From NCBI GenBank assembly GCA_008692225.1, contig VICG01000019.1, positions 186,001-250,000 on the forward strand: a stretch of 64,000 bases of DNA, written 5' to 3'. The translations under genes were made by a program, and so were the position numbers. This stretch comes from Monilinia fructicola (lineage: Eukaryota > Ascomycota > Leotiomycetes > Helotiales > Sclerotiniaceae). Shown here one piece after another: positions 1-14,183 of this stretch; the stretch's first letter is position 1; every line of letters begins with the position of its first letter. A model generated the notes under the pieces. That model did no database searches. It worked only from the letters and a program-made list of their open reading frames with translations, and had not been told where the DNA came from.

Positions 1-2139
1 AAAACTAAAATAATAATATATCTTTCTATTTATAATTTAAATTAATATTTATTTATTTTTATTTTATTTTAAATTCTTAATATCTTTTATAAAAGCTTTT
101 ATAATAAATAAATATAATTTAAAGAATTTCTTTATTATATTTTAAATATTAATTAAGTCCTTTAATTTCTGTTATATATTTTTGTTATTTACATAATCTT
201 TTTATTTAATCAAAAATTCTAATTTTTTCTATTTTTTTTATTCTAGAATTAAAAATCTTTTTAATATACCATTCTAAAATAATATCCCTATATTGTATAT
301 TCTATATAAGCTTACAACCTGATTCTTTTTCAATCTTATTCAAGCAATCGACCTGATTTATTGTTTTATATAATATAAAAAAGCTAATATAAAAAATATT
401 GTAATATTAAAAAATTAATAATAATTTTAATTTATAGATTTGTAATTTTATACTTTTTATTTCTTTAAAAAAACTAATATTCTTAAAATCTAATTTAGTA
501 TACTTTTTATTTATAAATAAATTTTTTATTGTTAATCAAACTATATCATCTATTTTAAATATCTAAAGTTTATATTTCGTATTGTAATATTTTGCTATTA
601 AATTCTAAGTATAAATCAATTTTTCTACCATCGTTATATATAATATTTTCAGTTTCTTTACTAATTATAAAGCATCTTCTAATTTCTAATTTCTATTGTA
701 TATTTATATTAATCAATAATAATAGCATTTGTTTTTTCTTTACTTTAAATAACAAAATATTTATAATTAATATTAATATAGAATTATAAGCGTATTCTAC
801 TATAAATAGGAGGTTTACCTAATTATTTTGTTTATAATTAACAAAATATTTAATATAAGCCTTAATAATCTAATTTATTTGTTTAATAGAATTATTAATT
901 TACAAATGAAATACTATTAAAAGTTTCCTTATTATACCTAAATGAACTATTAAGATTATTCAGAGAATATTTATAAAAAGATTTATTTTATTTAAAATAA
1001 TTAAATTTAATATTCTATATTTTATTATTATAATTCAAATAAAAATAAAAGTAAATTAAATAATTATTATATCCTTCCTAATTAGGTTAAAATTTATTTC
1101 TTCAATAAATTTATTTATTATTATTAGAATATATTATATACTAGATATAAAAGTAAGTTTTTTCTGTTTTTTCTACTATTGAAATCATTTTTTAATTATA
1201 ATATTAATAAATTAATAATTAAATTGATAGATAATTTATTTTATAGCTTTATAAGAATTAATATTAAGATTAATTCTTCAAGTTTCTTTTTATATAAAAG
1301 TTTGTTTTTTTAATATATTATATAAGATTTAATATAATTCATTATATTTGTATCTATTTTTTTCTAATATAATAATTTTTTTATATTATTTGTAATTGCT
1401 TTTTAATCAAAATGACTAATTATTCAAAAATTATAAAATTCTTATAACAATAATTTTTATAATGATTTATTTAGTAGTATATATCATCTTATTCCTTTGT
1501 AATACTAAAAATCGTTATATATAATAAAATTTCTTTTTTTTTAGATTTTAATAATTTAATTGAACTTTTTTAATTAATTGTATTAACTTTTCTTTATAAT
1601 ATCTCCTAAATTTAACGCTAATAAAAGCAAAATTGCTATACTTTATATACTATTATAATTTAATGTTATATTTTCCATTTGCTTTAACTTATTTATTGTA
1701 TAATACCTTCTTTTTTGCAGATTACATTTATTTTGATTATAATAATATATAATAAATCCTATTAGCTATTTATAATCAAAAGCAAATCAAATAATCACTA
1801 ATATAATTTTAATAACGAAATTAATTTAAAATCCTTATTTTGATAATCTAGTTTTTTTTGATAATATATTTATTGAATTGTTTTTATTTAATTTATAAAC
1901 AATTATAAAATCTATTTTTAATAATATTATTACCTATTTCGCTTGTTTTCTTATTAATATTCTTAATATTATAAAATACTTTAAATTATTATAATTATTT
2001 ATTATTATATTTTTCTAAAGAAATATTTCAAATACTTTATTAACTTTATAATAATCAATAATTCTTAATTAAAAATTATATAATTGATTTTTATTAATAT
2101 TAGTTTTTTTAAGTAAAATATAATCAGATATTTATATTT
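1..2139. other. AT-rich, RIP-like degraded DNA, no gene
   Basis: Almost pure A/T sequence with stops in every frame. The short open frames are composition artefacts of Leu/Ile/Phe/Asn/Lys codons. It lies downstream, on the minus strand, of the gypsy reverse transcriptase and RNase H relic, so it probably includes the rest of that pol gene (integrase). I could not recognise integrase motifs by eye. Confidence 0.6.
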
Positions 2140-3120
2140 GTTTTTCTATTTTTAGAATAAAACTTTATATAAAACCTTTATTAATATATTTTTTTCTAAG
2201 AAATATACTAGCATTACAATAAAATAATCTAGTAATAATGCTTTAATAAAAATATCCTTAAATTTATCAAAAGCTATTTTATATTTTTTAAATTAAACAA
2301 ATTTAAATTTTCTCTTTATTAAATTAATTAATAATAATATTATCTTATTATATAATAATATGAATTATTTATAAAAATTGTAGAATTCGAAAAATAATAG
2401 TATTTTTTAAAATACCTTTTGAAAATAACTAAGCAATTATTGTTTTTACTTTAAATAAATCTATAATTACTTTTTTATTCAATATTCTATAATTAAAAAA
2501 ATCTACTTATTTAATTCCAAATTAGTATTTTTTTAAGTTTACAAAATAATTTCCATTTTAATAATTATTTTAATAATTATTTTATATAATTTTCATATTC
2601 TTCCTTATTTTTAAACTAAATCAAAATATTATTCAAATAAACTATTATTAATTTATTTATAAATCATTTTAAATATTAATTAATATAAGCCTAAAAAGTT
2701 ACTAATACATTATATAATTTAAATAGTATTATTAAATATTTATAAAAACCTAATCTATTATAAAAAACTATCTTTTATTCATTTTCTTTATATATATATA
2801 TCAAATTATAAGCTTTTTTTAGATCTAGTTTTATGAATATAGTTATATTTCCTAACTTGTTAAATATCTTTAATATTAATAAAATTAAGTATTTGTTTAA
2901 AATAGTTATTATATTAATACCTTAATAATCCATATATAATTGTAGTTCTATAATACTCTTCTTTTTTATCAATAATATTAATATATATATTTCTAATTTA
3001 ATTAATTTAATAAACCTTAATCTTATTATCTTTTCTATATATTCTTTTAATATCTTTAATTTTGCTTTTAATGAATTATATATTAAACCAAATAATAATA
3101 TTATACTTAATTGCAATATA
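2140..3120 (-). mobile_element. Ty3/gypsy pol relic (RT and RNase H), RIP-degraded
   Basis: Read on the minus strand, the sequence follows a gypsy-type polymerase in the right order, with many stops. At 3116-2922 an open stretch carries IYNSLKAKLKILKEYIEKI, then LRFIKLIK, LILLIKKK and a final YMDY, matching the entry segment of gypsy RT. At about 2835-2797 comes IKLDLKKAYNLI, matching the RT motif around the first catalytic Asp. At about 2643-2617 VYLNNIL stands where active enzymes have YLDD, so catalytic Asp residues are lost. At about 2274-2239 AFDKFKDIFIKA matches the start of the tethered RNase H domain. Substitutions such as Asp to Asn and Trp to stop are what G-to-A changes produce. 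The element is dead. Its outer ends are not securely located; the LTR candidate near 5.94-6.03 kb is in the right place and orientation to be its 5' end. Confidence 0.85.
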
Positions 3121-5937
3121 ATTTTGTAATCTATTTTTAATTTATATAGTAGAAATTTTTTTGCTTTTATCTTACTAAATATTTTTGCAAAATTTTTATA
3201 TTTATTTAAGATTAATTACAATATCATTATAATTGAATTTAGGTTTGAGTTTTTCATTAATATTGAAAATATTATTATTAATAATAAAAACTCTTTCATT
3301 ATCTCTTTTACTTTTATATTTGTATTATAGTATAATATTGATAATTCAAAGGAGTTTTATACTTTTGCAGATATTCTTTTTTTTATTGCGTTTTAGTTTT
3401 TTTTATTTTTTTAATTTATTTTTAAATTAAATTATTTTAGGAATGGTAATTTAAAGATAATATTCATTATTTATAAAAGCATTTTATAAAAGATTATTAA
3501 TGATTTGTTTTAAAAAAAAGATATTTGAATTTATTTCTTTTTTTATAATATTTGGAACTAATATTATTATCTTTTTTATTTATATTCTATATTATAAAGC
3601 AATATATCTTAATGTTTTTGTAATTAATTTATTTAATTATTTCTAATTTAATAAAGTTTATAATAGTTTTTCAATCTATTATTATTTAAAACATTATTTT
3701 ATTTCTATTTTTTTCTATAAAGATAATTTTTATAATTCAAAATATTTAATAAGTATTTATAATTTTAAGATAATTATATATATCTTTAATTATTAATAGA
3801 TTATAATATAATATTTTATTTTTATATAGGTTTAATAATAATGGTTTTTATAATTCTATGATTTTTAATAATATTAATATAGTAATTTGATTTATCTTTA
3901 TTAGTTGGAATATATTCGTTATATAGTATATTCTTTCTTTTTCTAATATTAGTTTAATTATAAATAACTCATTTAAACTTATTACTTAGAAATTATTATA
4001 GTTCTTTTTTTTATTCTAATTCGATTAATTAAAAGTTTATTCTCTTATATTTTTATAGTTTTTAAATACAAAAAAACTTTTTGTATTTTAACTTTTCAAA
4101 GTAATCTCTAATATAATAGTTTTTTTTGTAATAGAAACATATATTTTTTATTATAAGCTTTCTTATAATATTCTATTAATATATTTAAAAAAAGGGTTTT
4201 TTTCTTTTTTGAATAATATTATATTCTATAATGTATTTAATTTTAAGGTATTTATTATAAATATATTATAGATTTCAAATTCAATTGATTTTAGAAAGAG
4301 TTTCCTTTATATACGAATAAAAGTTTTAGTATTTTATATTACTATTTTTAACTCTCTAAATATTATTAGTAATGATTTATTATAATTGATATATATTTTA
4401 ATCGATATATATTTTAATTAAAATATTTTATAATAATTTTAGTTTATAATTTGTTATGATTAATTAGTTTTTATATAATTAGAATACATCTTATAGTATT
4501 AATTTAAAGTAATTCATAAAATCTTAAATTGATTATTGATCCCTTATTTTTATATTTTGTATTTTAAAATCTATTTCTATACTAGTATTTATTAATTCAT
4601 ATTATTTAAAAAAACCATTATTTGAATAATTATTGATTTTGGAATTTTAAATTGTTAATATCACTTATACTTAATCTAATTAATTGCATTCTGTATTTTA
4701 CTGATTTTGTAATATAGTTTTATATTAGAATAATTTGTTTTACTTTGTTATATATATTTTTTAAAACTATATAGTTTTTTAATTTTGGAATTTAAAAATA
4801 TATATTTAATTTTCCTCTATTGAAAATTAATAATGCTTTAAGTTTAAGTTTTTTCTTTATATTAATATTATTAGTTATATAAATAGAATTTATATTTTAA
4901 TTTATTATTGGTTTTGTAAATTTTTATTAATGTTTATTACGTTAATTTAATATTTATAAGCTTAATATAGTATTATAAAGTAATTTTTAATCTTCTTAAA
5001 GATTGATTATAACCTTATATAGATTTAATTAAAAATCTTTTGATTATAAAAAATCTTTTTTTTATAATTTTTTTCCTTAAATGCTTTTATCTTGTATTTT
5101 TATTAGATTATAATAGTTTAAGATTCTAATAATATACTTATATTCGATAATGAATATTAAATGTAATATTGATTATAATTAGAGTTATATTTATTAAATT
5201 CGACTTTTATTTTTTCATTAAGTTTATTTTGTTTTTTAATAAAATTATATATATTCAAAATAGAATTAATTGAATATTGATATCTTTTATTAAAGGTTTT
5301 AAAATGTAAAGAAATTCCAAAGAATAACTTGAATAACATTATAACGTAATTTTAATCTTAGGAAAATAAAAAGAAAGATTAAAATAATAAAGAGTTTAAT
5401 AATAATAATAATTATACTTTTATTTTAAATAAATACTTTTCTTTGAATTTTAAAAGGTTTAAAATAAAAGGTTTTAAATTATTATTATTAAATATTACTT
5501 TTTTGCTTTTATTTTTTTATTTGTTTTTATTATTAAATATAATTTTTTCTTTATTACTATTCGATTATAATTCTTCACATTAATTTAGCTTTATATTCAA
5601 GTTTGTAATCGCAATTTAATTATTATATTAGATTTGGCTTTGTAAGTTTAGTATATTGTTTTTTGGAATATCCTATTAGTATTCGAATAAAGTAAATTGT
5701 TTGATTTGATTATAGTTCTATAATTAGCATTACAATTTTATAATTTAAAGTAACTCTAAAGTATCTTTGGATTAATCTAAAAGTCTCTAAGGTTTAATTT
5801 GAATAGAAAAATCCTTTTTGATAAAATCTATAATAATGTTTAAGTTTAATTAATAAAGGTTTTCAATTTTAAAAGATAAATAATTCTATAATAAAATACA
5901 AAAAAACAAAGGGGTTAACTAAAAATAATATAGTTAT
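3121..5937. other. AT-rich degraded DNA, probably 5' part of the gypsy relic
   Basis: No convincing coding sequence. By position this would be the protease and gag part of the minus-strand gypsy element, but I see no recognisable motif. The small open frames at 3233-3430 (plus) and 5157-5339 (minus) have only AT-driven residue composition. Confidence 0.45.
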
Positions 5938-6031
5938 TAATAAGAAGGAAAGAAAAGGATTTAGGATCCTTTCTTTTTAAGTACTAGTGTAAGTGGTTAT
6001 ATGATCCTGTTAGGAGGGTTGTTTCCTGACA
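5938..6031 (-). repeat. possible LTR end, minus-strand orientation
   Basis: A GC-richer patch in a sea of A/T. Read on the minus strand it begins TGTCAGGAAACAACCCTCC at 6031, a typical TG start of a fungal LTR, and ends in a small palindromic AAAGGATCC block. A similar stretch, GGAAAGAAAAGGATT, recurs near 12,133. It could be the 5' LTR of the minus-strand gypsy relic. No partner LTR or target duplication was found, so this is tentative. Confidence 0.35.
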
Positions 6032-6033
6032 TC

Positions 6034-6112
6034 TATTTATTCTATCTATTCTATTTATTCTATTTATTCTATTTATTCTATTTATTCTATTTATTCTATT
6101 TATAAATATTTT
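6034..6112. repeat. 9-bp minisatellite (TATTCTATT)n
   Basis: About seven consecutive copies of a 9-bp unit CTATTTATT, directly next to the possible LTR end. Confidence 0.85.
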
Positions 6113-6240
6113 TCTATTTAATTTGAATATAAGAAGTTATAGAGAAGCTTTATAGTTTTTATATATTTTCAAATATTTTTTTAATTATATATGAAATTTA
6201 CTAAGCTTTTAATATAATTATACTAGTAAATCTTTAAAAC

Positions 6241-6540
6241 CTATTATTTATTATTTATAATTTATTATTTATAGTTTATAATTTATGATTTATAATCTAT
6301 GATTTATAATTTATAATTTATAATTTATAATTTATAATTTTATAATTTATAATTTATAATTATAATTTATAATTTATAATTTATAATTTATAATTTATAA
6401 TTTATAATTTATAATTTATAATTTATAATTTATAATTTATAATTTATAATTTATAATTTATAATTTATAATTTATAATTTATAATTTATAATTTATAATT
6501 TATAATATATTTATAATTTATAATCTTATAATTTATATCT
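6241..6540. repeat. AT minisatellite, unit like TAATTTATAA
   Basis: Tandem near-identical short units (TAATTTATAATTTATAA) for about 300 bp, with edge variants TTATGATT and TTATAATC. Replication slippage expansion is the simplest explanation. Confidence 0.9.
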
Positions 6541-6846
6541 TATAATTTTATTATTCATTATTTATTATTCATTATTTATTATCTATTATTTATTATTTAT
6601 TATTTATAATTTACTATTTACTATTTATTATCTATTCTTTATTATTTATTATTTATTATTTATTATTATTTATTATTTATTATTTATTATTTTATTTATT
6701 TATTATTTATTATTTATTATTTATTATTTATTATTTATTATTTATTATTTATTATTTATTATTTATTATTTATTATTTATTATTTATTATTTATTATTTA
6801 TTATTTATTATTTATTATTTATTATTTATTATTTATTATTATTTAT
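6541..6846. repeat. AT minisatellite, unit like TTATTTATTA
   Basis: Directly abuts the preceding array. The unit changes to TTATTTA, with a few TTATTCA and TTATCTA variants at the left edge and a homogeneous centre. Confidence 0.9.
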
Positions 6847-7425
6847 TAAAAAAATCAATCTTTAAATTCCTTATTAATAATAAATAAATATAAAAATATA
6901 TTATATATTATAATAATTAATATTAAAACATTATATTAAAAAAGAATTATAAAAAAAATTGAAATATATATATATAATAAAAACCAAATTTTTACCAATC
7001 TTAATAATAGAAAAAAACAACCCTAATACTACTATTAAAAAATTATAATATAAAAAAAACTCGTAAAATGAATTAAAAAATTATAAAAATAATATTTAAA
7101 TTTAATTTAAAAAGAATTAAATAATATATAATAGCCCTTAATATCATAATAATATTAAATTTTATATACTATTAAATAAAATATTGTAAAAAACTTTATT
7201 ATAATAATTCTCTTATTTTTAAATAATTAAATATTTTAAATAAATAATAACAATAGTATTTATAAAATAATTTTTATATTAATAAATAATAAATACAAAC
7301 ATAATAGATTATATAAAATCATACACTATTTATTTAAATTTTTTTTATATAATAATAAACCAGGGGAATTAATATTACTTTCAATTTTAATTAAATTATA
7401 GGATAGAATATTATTGAGTTTCAAT
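6847..7425. other. AT-rich spacer, nothing recognisable
   Basis: No open frame, repeat or RNA gene could be recognised. It ends at the TA target site of the TIR element that begins at 7428. Confidence 0.5.
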
Positions 7426-7427
7426 TA

Positions 7428-8222
7428 CTCGGGCGGGTTTTGAAAGAGGCATACGCTAAAATATAACTTATAATTATTCAGCGAAACCTTTATATAATTT
7501 TATAAAATTTATAAATATTATAGATTTAGTATTTTTATACTTAATATAAAAATTTTGTATTATAAAACCTAATATTAAATGAATAATAGTATAATAAAAT
7601 GTATGAATATTGGAAATTTAATGAAAAATTAGAGATTTATATTAATATTGAATAGTTTAACGAATATTATAGTTAAACCTATCAAACTTTGTTAAATAAT
7701 AAAAGAAAAGCTAAATTTTAAATATCTCATTTTAGAATTTGAATATCTTTATTGATGTTTAAAATATAAATTAATAAAGTTGAAAATATAGGAAAATTTA
7801 CAGGTTTCGAAGGGGTAAATTCGCTTATTTGGATTATATAAGCATATTTTTTTGTTAAAAATTTGAATTTTCCACTTTTTATATCAACAAATATATTGAT
7901 ATAATAAATAATATTAGATTTTGAAATCATCTAATAAAACTTCAAAGCTTATATTATTTTTCTATAATTTTAACTTTTAATATTTATATATTTTTGAATT
8001 TAAAATTAATAAATTAATAAATACTAAAATTTTCTAAAATCACTAACTTTATAATATTAATATTCTTTTAAAAATAATTTTTATAATATAAAAAAACTTC
8101 ATAGGAAGACCTTAAAATACTAAATCTAATACATATATAAGTTATATTAAATTATATTAAGATTTCGTTGAATAATTATAAGTTTTTATATTCGCTTATG
8201 CCTCTTTTAAAACGCGCCCGAG
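7428..8222. mobile_element. non-autonomous TIR element with TA target site (795 bp)
   Basis: The left end CTCGGGCGGGTTTTGAAAGA and the right end, read in reverse complement CTCGGGCGCGTTTTAAAAGA, form terminal inverted repeats that stay alignable for about 70 bp. TA flanks both tips, as expected for Tc1/mariner-type target duplication. There is no transposase frame, and a 67-codon open stretch inside (minus strand, 7727-7930) has no recognisable motif. A truncated copy in opposite orientation lies at about 22,165-22,417. By structure this is a MITE. Confidence 0.85.
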
Positions 8223-8224
8223 TA

Positions 8225-11200
8225 TAAATTTACTTTAAATATATTTCAAAATCGATTTCTATAATAAAAAGAATAATAAAAATATATTATCAATAATAAA
8301 ATACTAATTAATTCATAGAACCAAATTGAAACTTATAAAAAACGATATCATAATCGAATAATTTGTATTTGTACTAATAAAACGAATATTTGTTTATTAT
8401 AATTAATTTCATTCGATTATTAAATAGAGTGAAGTCACTCATTTTAGGTTTTTAAATAGTATTAATAATTTATTTAGGGATAATAAGAAAACTTTCTATT
8501 CCTTTCTATTTATAAATAAACGAATTAATAAAACAGTTTAATTAAATTATTAAAATTTGTTTTAAAATTCTATAGTTTATAAACTAAAAAATTAATTAAA
8601 TCTTTTATTTATAATTGATTATATATATAGTTTAATACTATTGTTTATTAATAGAACTAACCTTATTTAAAAGAACTAAGAAGCAAATATTATATTTATT
8701 AATCAATACTATATTTAAGGAAAATCGGAAATTGTTTTTTAAATTAATAAAAAAGCTAAAAAAGATATATATAATTATAATAGAATAATTTATTTATTAT
8801 CAAAATCTAACAACCAAATATTAAAATAAAAAATACAAATTTTAAACTTTTAAAATTAAAGATTCAATATAACTATTAAAAAAAAATCTAATAATAAATA
8901 AAAACTACTTGAAATTTTATTTAAAAAATATAAAGCCATTTGAAGTATTAAAAACCATTAAATTATATGTTTGTTATTTGAAATCACTATTAATATTCTA
9001 ATATTATAATATATTCTATATAACCTTATTGAGTTTAATTAAAAAAATAATAAAAATAAATTGCTTTTATAAAATCACACAAAAATCGAAATATAAAATA
9101 ATATAGAATAAGAAATGTAATAATATTATTCTTAAATAATATATAGAAAAGATTCTAAATTTTAAAATAAAAAACTATTAAAAAGACTGAAATCTTTCGT
9201 AAAATAAAAAAGTCATAAAAATAAAATAAAAATTTAATAAAAACTTAAAAATTTAGTAAATACTCAAAAAGCGATATAAAAATACTTTAAAATATACCTT
9301 TTTATAATCAAAACCTTGATATATCATTGAAAAAGAAATTTATAAAAACGAAGAAATTAATAATAAGAACTTAAATAAAAAATACAATATTAATTATTCC
9401 AAAATTTTCTTTTGGAATTCGATTTAAAGCTTAAATCGAAAAATAAAATTATTAATCAGTAATATAATATATAATTAAAATTTATTGTTCTTATAAATAA
9501 ATTAAGAAAACTATGAAAAATCTAAAAAATCAGATTAAAAACTAATTATAAAAATAATTAAATAATCAAAGAAATTAATTAGTAATATAACATATAGATA
9601 AATTAAAAAAAACTATAAAATTCTAAAAATTTAAATTGGGAATTAATTCTAAAAGTAATTGAATAAATAAAAAAACTAATCAATATATACTTAAAATAAA
9701 TTACTTAATACTTTATTAATTACTATAAATTAAAAATATATTATATATAAAGTTTAATTATTCTATAAGCTTATATAATTAACAATTTCTAAATATTAAA
9801 TAGATATAAAAACATTATAAATATTAATTTTAAAAATAAACTTCAATATAATTTAAAAAACTATAATAATTAATATATAACAAAAGAAATAAAAAATGAT
9901 TTTCAAAAAATCAAAAACAAACTTTATTTTTAGTAAAACTATTTATTTATAATAAAAAAGTATAACCCGATTAAAACAATAAACCTTATATTAATAATAT
10001 TTAATAAAAAACTTTCTTATAATTATAATTATTTATAACTTTTTTAATTTTAATTAAAATACTTTTTTCATCATTATTTATATTTTAGAGTATTTTTAAA
10101 TAATTTTAACAAAAACAAAATATTTATTGCAAATTATTAATAAAAATTATTATAATATTAATTAATTTTAAACATTTTAAGATAGTTATAGAAAAAGAAT
10201 AAATTATTTATAATATTAGTTTTTTAAGTTATTATTGAAATTTGAGATAATATGAATATTTTGTTAAATATAATGAATATTGAAAACAAGACAACTTAAA
10301 AGGCTATAAATATTATTATATTTAATGTTTAGTAAAAAAATATAAATGGGTAAAAATAAATATAAATAATGAAATGATTAAAAAAGTATTTATTAAAGAA
10401 TCATATATTAATAAAAGATAAAATAAAAATTATTTTATTTCGAAAATGATCATTTGATTAATTTAGAAATTAGGTTTTTGTTTAATCTCAAATTTAAAAT
10501 ATATAGTTAGTTATATAAATTATATATAAAGAATAATAAAATATAATAAAAAATTGTTACAACTATTTTATTAAAAAAACAATAAAAAAAAAATCGATAT
10601 AAAAAAGCAAAAAAGATAAAGAAAGAAAATTGAATAATAATACTAATTAAAGTAAAAGTGAGGTGAAATCAGAAAATAATATTAATATTATTATTGAAAA
10701 CCGATTAAGAAAAGATACAATTGTAAAACAAATTAGAAAATTTAATAATTTCGTATATAATATATTAAAAATTCTAATAGAGAATTAAAATATTAGTAGA
10801 ATCGAAATATTAATTAGTAAATGATACAAAAATAAAAAAAACAAAAATAAGAAAGTTAAGAAACAAATATTTAAGTTTAATATATTTTATAATATAAGTA
10901 TTATCATTAGAATAATAATCAAAATTAAAAAATAAAATAATAATATTAGATCTAATTAATTTGTAATGAAAGAAATTACAAAACTTATTAAATAGAATAT
11001 TAAAGGTTTAAAAGAAAATATTAATCATTTGATTTATTAAGCAAAAGTAGTAAATGGAATAAGTTAAAAATCATCTTTGAAAAGAATTCTTATAAAAAAT
11101 TAGAATATATTTATAGAATTTGGTATAAAATTAATAATATTATAAAAAGAAATAGCAATTGTAATAGTATAATATAAAAACTAGTATTGAAAATTATTAT

Positions 11201-12400
11201 TTAATTAAAAAAAAAACTCTATAAAATAAAATAAAAATATATAAATATTAAATCTTAGAAAAAAGTTTTTTATTAAAAAAACTAAAGTATTAATGTTTTT
11301 GAAAATCTATTTAAATATATTTAGATTTATTTATAATTTTATTCATTAATAAGCCTAATTTCTATAAAAATATAATATATATTGATATAATATTATAAAT
11401 ATATATATATTAGTCTAAAAAATTCTTTTTGAATTATAATAATAAAGGTTTAGCAAAATGCTTTATAATAATTAAAATTATTATTATTGACATTATGATT
11501 ATTTAAATTATATAATTAATATATTTTATAACTACTCATAATTTAAAATTGAATAATTAATATATAATATATAAGTTTATAAAAAAAGAAAATCAGATTA
11601 TTATAATTTATTCAAACTGATTTATAAATATATAATATAGAATTGAAAATAAATATCATCAATATTAATGTTTTAATAATACAATATAATTATTTTGTAT
11701 CAAGTAATATTCGTTTAATAATTGATTCTTTATATTGAATAAAAAATATAATTAATTATAATTATATATTAAAAAATATAAAAAGATATTAAATTGCAAT
11801 CAATACTAAAATCTAATAATAAATTAAAAAAAAAGCTAAAAAAGAAAAAAAAACATAACAAAAAAAATAAAATAAATTTTTTTTCAAAAATTTTGATTAA
11901 TTATTTAGTGAAAATTGTGAAAAGATTAGAGTAATTTTTTCAGAATTGAAAAAATATTTGTTTATTAAATATTAATATAAAAACAAGAGTTTTTTATTAC
12001 TTGTAAAATATATTTTATATATTATTCGAATTATTATAATTATTATAAGGAAATATAAATATTGTTATTTTAAATTTGTAAAGTTTTTATATTAAGATTA
12101 TTATATTTCTTAATAAGTTATATAAATCATAAAGGAAAGAAAAGGATTAATATTATTTCTTTTTGTATTATATATATTTTAATTAATATATTTTATAAAT
12201 GCTTTCTAAAGCGGAAAAGTATAAAAAAAGAGATAGTTTTAGAAATCGATTTTTTTCGCGAAAGGTATTACGATTTCTTTATAGTTTTTTGTAATAACAA
12301 AAGAAAAGAAATTCGTATAATCTCTTCCTTTTCTTTTTATAAATAACTATATTAATTTCAGAAGACCTTTCCACGACCCGTATTGTTACACATTTATATT
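8225..12400. other. AT-rich degraded DNA, probably transposon relics
   Basis: About 4.2 kb of A/T-dominated sequence with stops in all frames. Lys/Asn/Glu-rich stretches around 10.6-11.2 kb on the plus strand resemble a decayed gag-like region in composition only, so I do not assign a family. Near 12.2-12.36 kb, composition rises slightly before the next TIR element. Confidence 0.45.
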
Positions 12401-13573
12401 AGAAGGACGGGCCAACTGAACACACTGGCCAACTGAACAGTCTAACCTAATTGGGTCACCGCTTTTCGATCGTAATCCTCTATTTTCATTATTATATTTG
12501 ATATTAAATTTAAATATAGTAATTTTATTTATTAAATAATTTTATATTAATCTTTATATACTAATTGATAAATTGTATTAATTTATATAAGTATATTATA
12601 TAAATCGTATTAATAATTTTAATTTAAAATGAATAATTCTTTCTTTTTGAAAAGAATATATATAAATATATATACTTATTTAATTTCTTAATAATAATAA
12701 AAACTCTTTTAAGAATTTATTATATATTTATAATAAATAAATTCTATAAGATTATATCAAGATCTTTTAATTAAAAATAAAAATAAAAGATATTTCTATA
12801 TATATAAATATTTGAAAATTTAAAAGCTTTAAATTATATAAAATTCTTAATAAATATAAAATCTTATAAATAATCTTTTTTTAATATTATATATTTAATA
12901 ATATAATGATTTTGATAATATAATAGTTTTAATAATAAACTTGATTATTATTTATATTATATATTAAAAGAATTATAGAAATAATTTTAAAAACTATTTT
13001 AAAAACTACATTATTAATTATATTTTTAGAATTCTAAATATCGTTTATTTTATAATATTCTAATAATAATATATTAAAAATAGTTATAATATTTTATTGA
13101 TAATACATTATAAAATGTTTATAATTTTTTAAGAATCTATTTTTTAAATTTATTTTTCAAATTAAATTACTTACTATTAATTAATAATTTTAGTTTTAAA
13201 GAATAAAACGTTTTATATATAATAATTTATAAACTTTTTAAATAATAGAAATATAAAAAAGATTTAATATTCCATTTTCTTAACAGTTTGATAAATATAA
13301 ATGAATTAATAAAATATATTTATAAAAAGTCTACTATTATAAAATTTTTAAAAAAAAATTATAAACTATCTTTTTAATAATTTCTAATAATTTTATTAAT
13401 AAAAAGAAAGTTTATTATGTAATTATTATTATTATTATCAAAGTATATATTATAATAATAAAAGTATAAGAGTTAATTATACCTTTAAGAATAAGGTATT
13501 GCCAGCCTATCGACTAAAAGGGTTTAGTGCGTTCAGTTGGCCAGTGTGTTTTAGTTGGCCCGTGGAACCTTCT
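12401..13573. mobile_element. TIR element with repeated GGCCAACTGAAC ends, short copy
   Basis: The left tip AGAAGGACGGGCCAACTGAA is followed by a second GGCCAACTGAAC and then CACCGCTTTTCGATC. The right end, in reverse complement, reads AGAAGGTTCCACGGGCCAAC, again with a second GGCCAACTGAAC, and then CCCTTTTAGTCGATAGGC. The two ends therefore share an outer inverted repeat of about 45 bp that holds two copies of a GGCCAACTGAAC motif, then diverge into distinct left and right sub-ends. The interior is AT-rich with no open frame. Related ends occur at 41,542 (left type, inverted), 47,557 (left type) and 53,923 (right type). The short length suggests an internally deleted derivative of a larger DNA transposon. 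No convincing target duplication was identified. Confidence 0.8.
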
Positions 13574-14183
13574 AATCAATAAATTAGTTCTTTTTATTTT
13601 TAATTAATTAAATATAATGATACGATGATTTGACATGAAAAGTCTTTATATAAGAAGGTGCGTTTGAAAGGAGAAGGTGGGTGACTAAGGAACCCCTATA
13701 GCGGGATATATATATAGCTCCTCCCTTATAGTTAGCTCTTCTTTTTTTCTTTATAATTTATAACCTTAATAAACTATTTAATGCCTTATAGATTTATATT
13801 ATAATCCGGTCTACTTTATAATACTTTGTGTATTAATCAAGACAATGTATTATTTTATTAATGTTTATTTATATAAATTGTTATTTATAATATTAATCTT
13901 GTTATTATAGTTAATGAAAGTTGTTTAAATAATAGTTATTATTTATATAAAAGTTTTATAATTATAATTGAATTGGTTTTCATTTTTTGTTTTATATAAT
14001 AGGGGTAAATATTTTAACAAAATAATATTCAATACAATCTAATTTATTATTTTATAATTGTTTATTGTTATTTCTACTTAGACTTTATAAGAGTATTGTT
14101 TCTTTATTTTTTAATTTATATTTCCCTTTAAATCCTCGTTTCCCCTTTTCACCCTCATCGCCATCTTAACTTCCTTACTCTAT
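13574..14183. other. intergenic spacer between TIR element and gene island 1
   Basis: Base composition rises gradually from AT-rich to near normal. There is a GC-richer patch at 13,640-13,740 with no open frame. From about 14,100 the strand becomes C/T-rich, which is the 3' flank of the minus-strand gene. Confidence 0.5.

Noticed and set aside
1..13000. Mitochondrial DNA origin because of very high A/T content
   Set aside because: No mitochondrial genes, rRNAs or tRNAs are visible, and decayed gypsy and copia elements are nuclear.
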